From CBDDIP01 sp965229005 (lineage in GTDB: Bacteria > Actinomycetota > Acidimicrobiia > Acidimicrobiales > Ilumatobacteraceae): a stretch of 64,000 nucleotides of DNA. The translations under genes were made by a program, and so were the position numbers. Below are positions 15,431 to 22,542 of the stretch, piece by piece; positions within the stretch are counted from its first letter, which is position 1; each line of letters opens with the position of its first letter. The notes under the pieces are model-generated. The model had not been told where the DNA came from. It did no database searches and saw only the letters and a program-made list of their open reading frames with translations. Location: NCBI GenBank assembly GCA_965229005.1, contig CBDDIP010000002.1, forward strand, positions 3,348,001 to 3,412,000, in the 5' to 3' direction.

Positions 15431-16308
15431 TGGCCACCCCGTCGGCCGAGGTGGCGATCGACGAAGAGCTCATCCGCACGTTGGTGGCCGAGCAGCAGCC
15501 GACGCTCGCGCACCTGCCGGCTCGGATCGTCGGTGAGGGATGGGACAACGTCGTCGCTCGCCTCGGTGACGACCTCAGCGTGCGCTTGCCACGCCGGCAG
15601 GCCGCTGCCGATCTCGTCACGAACGAGCAGCGCTGGCTCTCCACCCTCGCGGGCTCGCTGCCGCTGCCCATCCCGGTGCCGGTGTTCGCCGGACATCCCT
15701 CGGCCGACTTCCCGTTCGCGTGGAGCATCTGCCCGTGGTTCACCGGCGACGCGACGTCGGAGGTGCCACCGGACGATCCGCGTGAGGCGGCGATCACCCT
15801 CGGTCGGTTCGTGGCCGCGTTGCACCGACCGGCACCGGCCGATGCGCCGCTGAACCCGTTCCGCGGTGTGCACCTGCGCGAGCGCGCCGACGCGGTGGAG
15901 CACCGGGTGTCGACGCTGGGCGACCACATCCCCACCGATGCGGTGCTCGCCGCGTGGTCAGCGCTGCGGGCCACACCCGAGCACGACGGCCAGCCGGTGT
16001 GGCTGCACGGCGACCTGCACCCGTCGAACATGGTCACCCGCGACGGACGGCTGGCAGCGATCATCGACTTCGGCGACCTCACCAGTGGCGACCCGGCGAC
16101 CGACCTCGCGGCCGCGTGGATGATGTTCGCCGCACCCGAGCGCGCCGTGTTCCGTGCGACTGCGGGTGTGGACGACGACACGTGGCGACGCGGCGCGGGC
16201 TGGGCCCTCAACCTCTCCCTCGCCTACCTCACCGGCGACGACACGACCTCGATGCCCGCCATCGGCCGCGTGACGTTGGCCGCGGTGTTGGACGAGTTCA
16301 CTCGCTAA
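15430..16308 (+). CDS. Aminoglycoside-phosphotransferase-fold kinase, substrate unknown
   Basis: This 292-residue protein has a small-molecule kinase (APH) fold. The catalytic loop HGDLHPSNMV (His about 193, Asp about 195) and the metal-binding IDFGDLTSGDPATDLA are intact. Such proteins phosphorylate hydroxyls of antibiotics, choline, sugars or amino acids; nothing here fixes the substrate. ATG 15430 overlaps the era stop (TGATG), so it is co-translated with era. Neighbours give no resistance context. Confidence 0.75.
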   Translation: MATPSAEVAIDEELIRTLVAEQQPTLAHLPARIVGEGWDNVVARLGDDLSVRLPRRQAAADLVTNEQRWLSTLAGSLPLPIPVPVFAGHPSADFPFAWSICPWFTGDATSEVPPDDPREAAITLGRFVAALHRPAPADAPLNPFRGVHLRERADAVEHRVSTLGDHIPTDAVLAAWSALRATPEHDGQPVWLHGDLHPSNMVTRDGRLAAIIDFGDLTSGDPATDLAAAWMMFAAPERAVFRATAGVDDDTWRRGAGWALNLSLAYLTGDDTTSMPAIGRVTLAAVLDEFTR

Positions 16309-16338
16309 CGTCCGCGTCGCCGGAGAGGGGACCCCGCC

Positions 16339-17496
16339 ATGACGACGGAATTCGACGCGATGTTGGAGCGGGCACGCGCGCTCGGACCATTGATCGAGGA
16401 GCACGCCGAGCGGATCAGCGCCGAACGGCGCCTGACTCCGGAGGTGCTCGCCGGACTGCGTGCATCGGGCGTGTTCCGGATGCCGATGCTGGCCGCGCAG
16501 GACGGCCCGGAGCTCGCACCGGTCGAGCAGATCCGCGTCCTCGAAGAGCTGTGCTACCACGACGGCTCCGTCGGGTGGGTGGCGATGATCTGCTGCGACG
16601 GCGGGTTCTACGCCGGACTCGCGGCGGACCCGGGTCTCGTCGACGAGCTGTACGCCGACCGCGACGACCTCACCGCCGGGTGGCTCATCCCGGCAGGGCG
16701 CGCCGAGGTCGTGGAAGGCGGATATCGCGTCACCGGCCGGTGGTCGTTCGGCAGCGGCATCCTGCACAGCGAGCACGTCGTGGGCGGCTGCCTCGTGCAT
16801 CGAGACGGCGTGATGCAGTTCACCCCGGATGGTCAGCCCGAGTACGTCGCCATGTTCCTCCCGACCGAGGCGATCACCATCCACGACGTGTGGCAGACGA
16901 CCGGCTTGGCCGGAACGAGCAGCAACGACTACTCGGTCGACGACGCGTTCGTGCCCGAGCACCACACCTTCGACGTGTTCGGCGACGATCGGGGGCGCCA
17001 CCCGTTGCACTCGTACCGCGGGTTCTTCTTCGCCAAGATGTGTGCGGTGCCGATGGGGCTGTTGCGCCGCGCCATCGACGAGTTCATCCACGTCGCCGAG
17101 ACGAAGTTGTCGATGCCGTCCTTCCAACCGGTGAAGGGCGAGTACCGCGTGCAGGTCGCGCTGGCGTCCGCCCAGGCCGATCTCGACGCATCGTGGGGCA
17201 TCGTCGAACGGACGATGGGCTCGCTGTGGCAGACGGCGCTCGCCGGTGAACGTCCATCGCTCGAACAGCGCGCCGCGCTGGCGCGGATGAACGTGTGGGT
17301 GGCCCAGACCGCACGTCGGGCGATCGATCGGTTGTGCGAGGAGGCCGGCACCACGGCATCGATGCGACCCAACCGGTTGGAGCGGATCCGCCGCGACGCA
17401 TTGATGGTCACCCATCACGTCGTCGGACAGGAACGCACGTACGCGGTCGCGGGCCAGCTGACGTTCGGGATCGTCCCGCCGTTCGTCTTCGTCTGA
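16339..17496 (+). CDS. Acyl-CoA dehydrogenase-fold flavoprotein (HsaA/PigM-type group)
   Basis: The 385-residue protein has an N-terminal all-helical domain (LRASGVFRMPML, CYHDGSVGWVAM), a middle beta domain (YRVTGRWSFGSGI, QTTGLAGTSSNDYSVDDAFVP), and a C-terminal type-2 acyl-CoA dehydrogenase helical domain. This layout is shared by two-component flavin monooxygenases such as HsaA and by atypical dehydrogenases; the usual catalytic Glu of acyl-CoA dehydrogenases is not evident. GGAGAGGGGA precedes ATG 16339 by 8-9 bases. No flavin reductase lies nearby, so the reaction is undecided. Confidence 0.7.
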   Translation: MTTEFDAMLERARALGPLIEEHAERISAERRLTPEVLAGLRASGVFRMPMLAAQDGPELAPVEQIRVLEELCYHDGSVGWVAMICCDGGFYAGLAADPGLVDELYADRDDLTAGWLIPAGRAEVVEGGYRVTGRWSFGSGILHSEHVVGGCLVHRDGVMQFTPDGQPEYVAMFLPTEAITIHDVWQTTGLAGTSSNDYSVDDAFVPEHHTFDVFGDDRGRHPLHSYRGFFFAKMCAVPMGLLRRAIDEFIHVAETKLSMPSFQPVKGEYRVQVALASAQADLDASWGIVERTMGSLWQTALAGERPSLEQRAALARMNVWVAQTARRAIDRLCEEAGTTASMRPNRLERIRRDALMVTHHVVGQERTYAVAGQLTFGIVPPFVFV

Positions 17497-17513
17497 CGGT
17501 TTCCGCGATTCGA

Positions 17514-18671
17514 TCAGTGCGCGGCGATCGATTCGATCAGGCCGACGAGCTCGTCGGGCGCCGGCATCGCCGCGACCTCGGCAGCGATGCGAGTGGCCGA
17601 GGCCGCATGACGTTCGTCGTTGAGCAGTCGATCGAGCGCCCCCGCGATGTGCTCGGGCGAGCGTTCGTGCATCTCCATCGTGATCGCCACACCAGCGCCA
17701 CTTGCCGCGTCGGCGTTCTCCCATTGATCGGCAGCGAGCGGGTTCAGCAGTTGCGGCAACCCGACGCGTGTCGCGCCGAGCAACGAGCCGGCGCCAGCGT
17801 GGGACATCACCACAGCGGCGCGTTCGAGGATGAACGACTGCGGCACGAACCGTTCGACACGAACGTTCGGCCGGATCGGGCCGAGCAGATCGGGATCGAC
17901 GTGCGGACCGATCGTCACAATGGCGTCGACGTCCATCGAGCCGAGCGCAGCGACGGCCGCGGCCCATGGGGCGTTGGCTGCGGCCGGCTCGGTGCCGGAC
18001 GTCAGGTAGACGAGCGGGCGGTCGACGCCGAGATCGGCCAACCACGCCGGTTGTTCTCCGCCCGCGCCTCCGAGCGGAACGGCACGCATCGGTCGGACGG
18101 CGTCGCCGTTGGGCAGCTGGCCGAACGACGGCGGGAACGGGTGCAGGTAGCACGTGCCGAAGATCTCGGCCATCGACGGAGCGGCCAACCCCTCCGCTGC
18201 CCACACCGGTGTGATCCGCTCGATCAAGAGCTCGTCGGTGCCGGGCGGCAGCGCGCCACTGAAGGCAACGGTCACGTGCGGGATGCCCCGAGCCGTCGCC
18301 ACCGCTGCCCCAGCCAGCTCGGCGATCTCGTGGATGACGATGTCCGGCCGCACATCGTCCACGACGGCAGCGAGATCGGGTTGCATCACCGGCGCTGCCG
18401 CGTCGGCGAAGAACCCGGTGAATGCCAACGGCCGGCGGCGGCGCGGCGGCAGAGCGAGCAGCTCGGACATGCGCGGCGCGAAGTGACGATGCCGATCGGC
18501 GACCGCCATGCCACCGGGGCGCACCGTGAACCCGGAGCGCTCGACCGTCTCGGTCGCCTCGGCGGCGGTGACGACGATCACCTCGTGGCCGACTCGTTGC
18601 AGCGCGTCCAGCAACGGCAGCAACGAATTGAGGTGGCCGGTCCCCGGCGTTGACGTGGCGACGACCCGCAT
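17514..18671 (-). CDS. GT1/MGT-family glycosyltransferase
   Basis: This 385-residue protein starts MRVVATSTPGTGHLNSLLPL and carries the nucleotide-sugar-binding stretch SHAGAGSLLGATRVGLPQLLNPLAADQWENAD, typical of UDP-sugar macrolide/natural-product glycosyltransferases (GT-B fold). The acceptor could be a lipid, sterol or secondary metabolite; the neighbouring acyl-CoA ligase does not settle it. ATG 18671 has TAGCGT 6 bases upstream. The 3' end is 17 bases from the convergent flavoprotein gene. Confidence 0.8.
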   Translation of the reverse strand: MRVVATSTPGTGHLNSLLPLLDALQRVGHEVIVVTAAEATETVERSGFTVRPGGMAVADRHRHFAPRMSELLALPPRRRRPLAFTGFFADAAAPVMQPDLAAVVDDVRPDIVIHEIAELAGAAVATARGIPHVTVAFSGALPPGTDELLIERITPVWAAEGLAAPSMAEIFGTCYLHPFPPSFGQLPNGDAVRPMRAVPLGGAGGEQPAWLADLGVDRPLVYLTSGTEPAAANAPWAAAVAALGSMDVDAIVTIGPHVDPDLLGPIRPNVRVERFVPQSFILERAAVVMSHAGAGSLLGATRVGLPQLLNPLAADQWENADAASGAGVAITMEMHERSPEHIAGALDRLLNDERHAASATRIAAEVAAMPAPDELVGLIESIAAH

Positions 18672-18677
18672 GGTCCG

Positions 18678-18683
18678 ACGCTA
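18678..18683 (-). promoter_or_regulatory. Leaderless-type -10 hexamer of the glycosyltransferase gene
   Basis: TAGCGT on the minus strand, 6 bases, then ATG at 18671. Confidence 0.55.
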
Positions 18684-18696
18684 CAGCGGACGGCCG

Positions 18697-20370
18697 CTAC
18701 ACCTTGCTGGTGCGGCCTTCCCACCACGGGGCACGCAGCTCGCGCTTGAGGATCTTGCCGCTGCCGGTCTTCGGCAGCTCGTCGATCCAGGCGATCGACC
18801 GCGGCACCTTGTAGCTGGCGAGGTGCTCGCGCGCGAAGGCGGTGACCGCTGCTTCGTCGAGTGAAGAACCCGGTCGCTTGACGACGACGGCGTGCACGAG
18901 CTCGCCCCACTCGTCGCTCGGGATGCCGAACACGGCGGCCTCGTAGATGTCCGGGTTCGCTTCGAGCGCCGCTTCGATCTCGGCCGGATAGATGTTCATC
19001 CCGCCGCTGATGATCATGTCCTTCTTGCGGTCGCAGATGTAGATGAAGCCCTCGTCGTCGCGGTAGGCGATGTCGCCGACGGTCTGATAGCCCTCGCGTT
19101 GGTCCTCGACGAACTTGTCGTGCTGCTTGTAGTAGTCGTTGAACACCGCGCCGCTCTTCACGTACAGCTCGCCGGTGTGCTCCGGCCCGAAGCCGGTGAC
19201 CACGTTGCCGTCGTCGTCGAACAGCACGATCTCGGTCATCGGCGTCGGCTGGCCGCACGAGCCCGGCTTGCGCAGCTGATCCTCCGGCTTGAGCACGCAG
19301 TTCACGCTGAGCTCGGTGCTGCCGTAGACCTCCCACAGCGAATCGGCCGGGAAGTCGGCGAGGTACGCCTGCTTGAGGGCGAAGCTCCACGGCGCAGCGT
19401 TGGCGATCATTCGCTTGATCGACGAGACGTCGTACTTGGCCTTCACCTCGGCCGGCAGGTTGGTGATCATGCGGATCGGCGTCGGCGCGCTGAACGTCGA
19501 GGTCACCTTGTACTTGTCCACGAGACGCAGCCAGTCCTGCGGATCGAACTTGCGTTGCAGCACGATGGTCTGGCCGAGGGCGAGCGCGATGCCCATGAAC
19601 CCGCCGGGACCGGAGTGGTAGAGCGGGCCGGTGGGCACGTAGATGTCGTTGGGGGTGTAACCGATCAGGGCCAACAGCGCCGCCGCCTGCGCAGGGTTCC
19701 CGCCACCGCCGCGACGGAAGGCGCCCTTCGGCTTGCCGGTGGTGCCGCTGGTGTAGATCATCGTCGCCCCGGCCTCGGTGGCCGGCGGGATGTCGGGCTC
19801 GTCGGGCGACGCAGCGGCCATCAACGCGTCGGCGTCCTCCATGCCATCGGGTACCGCACCGGCGAACACGAGGTAGTGCTGCACCTGCGGCAGGTTGCCG
19901 CGGATGCGCGAGAACATCGCTGCGTGCTCGGCGTCGACGTAGACGATCGTCGCATCGCAGTGATCGGTGACGTACGTGGCTTCGTCGTCACTCAACCGGT
20001 AGTTCAACGGCACAGCGGTGACGCCCAGCTTCCGCGCCGCGTTGACCATCACGACCAGGCCGGGCGAGTTCTGCCCGCACCACACCACCTTGGTGTCGCC
20101 GGGGCGGGCACCGAGCTCGAGCAAGACGTTGGCCAACTGGTTGGCAGCCTCGTTCAACTCGGCGTAGGTCATCGTGCTGACGGTGCCATCGGGCCGGTCG
20201 TCGATGACGGCGGGCTTGTCGGGCTGGGTCAACGAGTAGGCGGTGAGGAAGTCGGCCATGAGGGCACTGCGTAGCAGACGCGCTGTGTTCCGCGTCACAC
20301 GGAGCGGCAGCAGGCCGGCGCGCAGCCACAACGGTTCGTCAGGTCGGTCGCGTCCTCGTCCTCGTGCCAT
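18697..20370 (-). CDS. Acyl-CoA synthetase (AMP-binding, class I adenylate-forming)
   Basis: The protein has 557 residues. The P-loop-like IYTSGTTGKPKGA, VYGSTELSV (A5), GDIAYRDDEGFIYICDRKKDMIISGGMNIYP (A7-A8) and the terminal KTGSGKILKRELR lysine (A10) are all present, so it should activate a carboxylic acid to acyl-CoA via an acyl-AMP. The substrate is not known. ATG 20370 is chosen because TACGGT lies 8 bases before it; the internal Met at about codon 38 (20259) would give a more standard N-terminus, so the first 37 residues are less certain. Confidence 0.82.
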   Translation of the reverse strand: MARGRGRDRPDEPLWLRAGLLPLRVTRNTARLLRSALMADFLTAYSLTQPDKPAVIDDRPDGTVSTMTYAELNEAANQLANVLLELGARPGDTKVVWCGQNSPGLVVMVNAARKLGVTAVPLNYRLSDDEATYVTDHCDATIVYVDAEHAAMFSRIRGNLPQVQHYLVFAGAVPDGMEDADALMAAASPDEPDIPPATEAGATMIYTSGTTGKPKGAFRRGGGGNPAQAAALLALIGYTPNDIYVPTGPLYHSGPGGFMGIALALGQTIVLQRKFDPQDWLRLVDKYKVTSTFSAPTPIRMITNLPAEVKAKYDVSSIKRMIANAAPWSFALKQAYLADFPADSLWEVYGSTELSVNCVLKPEDQLRKPGSCGQPTPMTEIVLFDDDGNVVTGFGPEHTGELYVKSGAVFNDYYKQHDKFVEDQREGYQTVGDIAYRDDEGFIYICDRKKDMIISGGMNIYPAEIEAALEANPDIYEAAVFGIPSDEWGELVHAVVVKRPGSSLDEAAVTAFAREHLASYKVPRSIAWIDELPKTGSGKILKRELRAPWWEGRTSKV

Positions 20371-20378
20371 GCGCCTTC

Positions 20379-20384
20379 ACCGTA
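20379..20384 (-). promoter_or_regulatory. Leaderless-type -10 hexamer of the acyl-CoA synthetase gene
   Basis: TACGGT on the minus strand, 8 bases, then ATG at 20370. Confidence 0.45.
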
Positions 20385-20411
20385 CGCCCGTCGAGGTGAC
20401 ACACTCGCGAC

Positions 20412-20873
20412 ATGGCACCGCGCATCGTCCAAGGCAAAGCAGAGCTCGTCACCCTCGTCGGCGAGCACCTCGGTTACAGCGACTGGATGGAGATCACCCA
20501 GGAGCGGGTGAACCAGTTCGCCGACGCCACCGGCGACCACCAGTGGATCCACATCGACGCCGAGCGGGCGAAGAAGGAGAGCCCCTTCGGTGGCCCGATC
20601 GCTCACGGCTACCTCACGCTCTCGTTGGCGCCCGTGCTGCTGCCGCAGGTGATGATCACCACCGGTTTCAAGATGGGCGTGAACTACGGCGCCAACAAGG
20701 TGCGCTTCATGTCGCCCGTGCCCGTCGGCGCCAAGCTGCGCGCCGGTGTGAAGGTGCTCGCCGTCGACGAGATCCCCGGCGGGGTGCAGCAGCTGCTCGA
20801 GATCTCCTTCGAGGTCGAGGGTGCGGCGAAGCCGAGTTGCGTCGCCGAGGTCATCTTCCGCAGCTACGAGTGA
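20412..20873 (+). CDS. MaoC-family (R)-specific enoyl-CoA hydratase
   Basis: A 153-residue hot-dog-fold protein. The hydratase-2 active-site motif is visible as FADATGDHQWIHIDAERA...PFGGPIAHGYLTLSL (Asp and His of the catalytic dyad). It should hydrate trans-2-enoyl-CoA. CACACT ends 6 bases before ATG 20412, a weak version of the local -10 box. Its stop overlaps the start of an SDR gene (GTGA at 20870), suggesting a two-step hydration and oxidation of the same acyl chain. Confidence 0.83.
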   Translation: MAPRIVQGKAELVTLVGEHLGYSDWMEITQERVNQFADATGDHQWIHIDAERAKKESPFGGPIAHGYLTLSLAPVLLPQVMITTGFKMGVNYGANKVRFMSPVPVGAKLRAGVKVLAVDEIPGGVQQLLEISFEVEGAAKPSCVAEVIFRSYE

Positions 20874-21676
20874 GCGGTCGGCACGTCGCGATCGTCACCG
20901 GCGCCAACCACGGCATCGGTGCGGCAACGGCGCAGCGGCTCGCGGCCGACGGCGCGGCGGTGGTGGTCGCCTACCTGCGCAGCAGGGTGATGACCGACCC
21001 CGAAACGCCGGAGCGCTACCAGGAGAACCGGATGACGTCCGGTGACGAGGTCGTCGCTGCCATTCGCGACGCCGGTGGCCGCGCCGTCGGCGTCGAGGCC
21101 GACCTGCTCGACATCGTCACGCCATCCATGCTCTTCGACGTCGCCGAGGCGGAGCTCGGTCCGGTGGACATCCTCGTCAACAACGCCACCGGATGGTCCA
21201 GCGGCGACTCGTTCGTCGCCGGTTCGGGCGATGCCGCAGGGCGCACCGCGCCGGCGGTGACCGCTGGTCTGTTCGACCGGACCTTCGGCGTCGACGCTCG
21301 CGCCGGCGCGTTGATGATCGCCGAATTCTCGGAGCGATTTGTCCGCCGCGGCGGAGCGTGGGGGCGGATCATCGGGCTCACGTCCGGCGGACCGTCCGGC
21401 TTTCCGGGCGAGGTGACCTACGGCGCGGCCAAGGCCGCTCTGGAGAACTACACCATGTCGGCGGCCACCGAGCTCGGTCGGCTCGGCGTCACGGCCAACA
21501 TGATCCATCCACCGGTCACCGACTCCGGTTGGGTGAACGACGTCATTCGCGACTTCGTGGCGACGAGCACCGAGCAATTCCACGTCGCCGAACCGGCCGA
21601 GGTTGCCGGCGTGGTCGCCTGGCTGTGCACCGACGCGGCACGGATGGTGACCGGCAACGTGCTCAGGATGCGCTGA
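20870..21676 (+). CDS. Short-chain dehydrogenase/reductase
   Basis: The protein has 268 residues. The Rossmann motif TGANHGIGAATA is at the N-terminus, NNAT is conserved, and the catalytic set appears as Ser in GLTSGG and YGAAKAA (Tyr-x-x-x-Lys). A 30-residue insertion (SRVMTDPETPERYQENRMTS) after the second strand is unusual for the family. GTG 20870 overlaps the MaoC stop, so the two enzymes are coupled. Confidence 0.8.
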   Translation: MSGRHVAIVTGANHGIGAATAQRLAADGAAVVVAYLRSRVMTDPETPERYQENRMTSGDEVVAAIRDAGGRAVGVEADLLDIVTPSMLFDVAEAELGPVDILVNNATGWSSGDSFVAGSGDAAGRTAPAVTAGLFDRTFGVDARAGALMIAEFSERFVRRGGAWGRIIGLTSGGPSGFPGEVTYGAAKAALENYTMSAATELGRLGVTANMIHPPVTDSGWVNDVIRDFVATSTEQFHVAEPAEVAGVVAWLCTDAARMVTGNVLRMR

Positions 21677-21681
21677 GACCG

Positions 21682-22536
21682 ATGCCGGCGCTCCACGTCG
21701 GCTGCCCGATGTGGGCGCACCGACCGTGGGCCGGGCTGCACCTGCCCGAGCACCAGCCGCATGGCACCGAGATGGTGGCGTACAGCCGCCTGCTGAACGC
21801 AGTCGAGGGCAACACGACGTTCTACGCATCGCCGACGCCGGCGATCGTGCAACGTTGGGGCACGCAGGCGTTCGGCGACTTCCGGTTCGTCTTCAAGGTG
21901 CCGCGCGAGATCACCCACGATCGGCGGTTGCGCGACATCGCCCCGCCGCTGCGCGAGTTCGTCGATCTGATGGCGCCGCTCGGCGACCACATCGGCGGCT
22001 TCACCTTCCAGCTGCCCGCCTCGTTCGCGCCGAAGGACCTCGGCGCGCTCGACGACGCGCTGCGCATCGCACCGTCCGGTTGGAGGTGGTCGGTGGAGGT
22101 TCGCCATTCGGATCTGTTCGCCGGGCCGGCGCGCCACGCGCTCGATCGCATGCTGAGCCGTCACGGCGCCGAACGGGTGCTGATGGACACGACGGCGTTG
22201 TTCTCCCAGCCGCCGTCGAGCGAGCTCGGTCGCGAGGCGTGGGGAAAGAAGCCGCGCGTGCCGCTGTTGACCGAGGCGCTGACGGATCAGCCGGTCGTGC
22301 GCTTCATCGGCAACGACGACGAGTCGATCACTGCTGCCGGGCTGGCGGCGTGGGAGCCGGTCGTCGCAGGGTGGCTCGGCGAGGGCCGCGCACCGACGTT
22401 CTTCGTCCACACACCCGACAACCTGGACAGCCCGCGGCTCGCCCGCGCGTTCCACGATCGCGTCGCAACGTTGATCGACGACCTCGCCCCACTCCCCGAT
22501 CCGTTGCCGATCGTCGACCAGGCGTCGCTGTTCTGA
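21682..22536 (+). CDS. DUF72-family protein
   Basis: This 284-residue protein matches the DUF72 (YecE) TIM-barrel family: LNAVEGNTTFYASPTPAIVQRW near the N-terminus, FKVPREITHDRRL, and SVEVRHSDLF. The biochemical role of the family is not established. Start ATG 21682 lies 5 bases after the SDR stop, suggesting cotranscription. The 3' end is 6 bases from the convergent secreted dehydrogenase gene. Confidence 0.8.
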   Translation: MPALHVGCPMWAHRPWAGLHLPEHQPHGTEMVAYSRLLNAVEGNTTFYASPTPAIVQRWGTQAFGDFRFVFKVPREITHDRRLRDIAPPLREFVDLMAPLGDHIGGFTFQLPASFAPKDLGALDDALRIAPSGWRWSVEVRHSDLFAGPARHALDRMLSRHGAERVLMDTTALFSQPPSSELGREAWGKKPRVPLLTEALTDQPVVRFIGNDDESITAAGLAAWEPVVAGWLGEGRAPTFFVHTPDNLDSPRLARAFHDRVATLIDDLAPLPDPLPIVDQASLF

Positions 22537-22542
22537 CGCCCG

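Noticed and set aside
15430..16308. Antibiotic-resistance gene
   Set aside because: The APH fold covers many housekeeping kinases, and there is no mobile or resistance context.
17295..18653. 452-codon plus-strand frame
   Set aside because: It is the antisense of the glycosyltransferase gene; no start context and a His/Arg-rich product.
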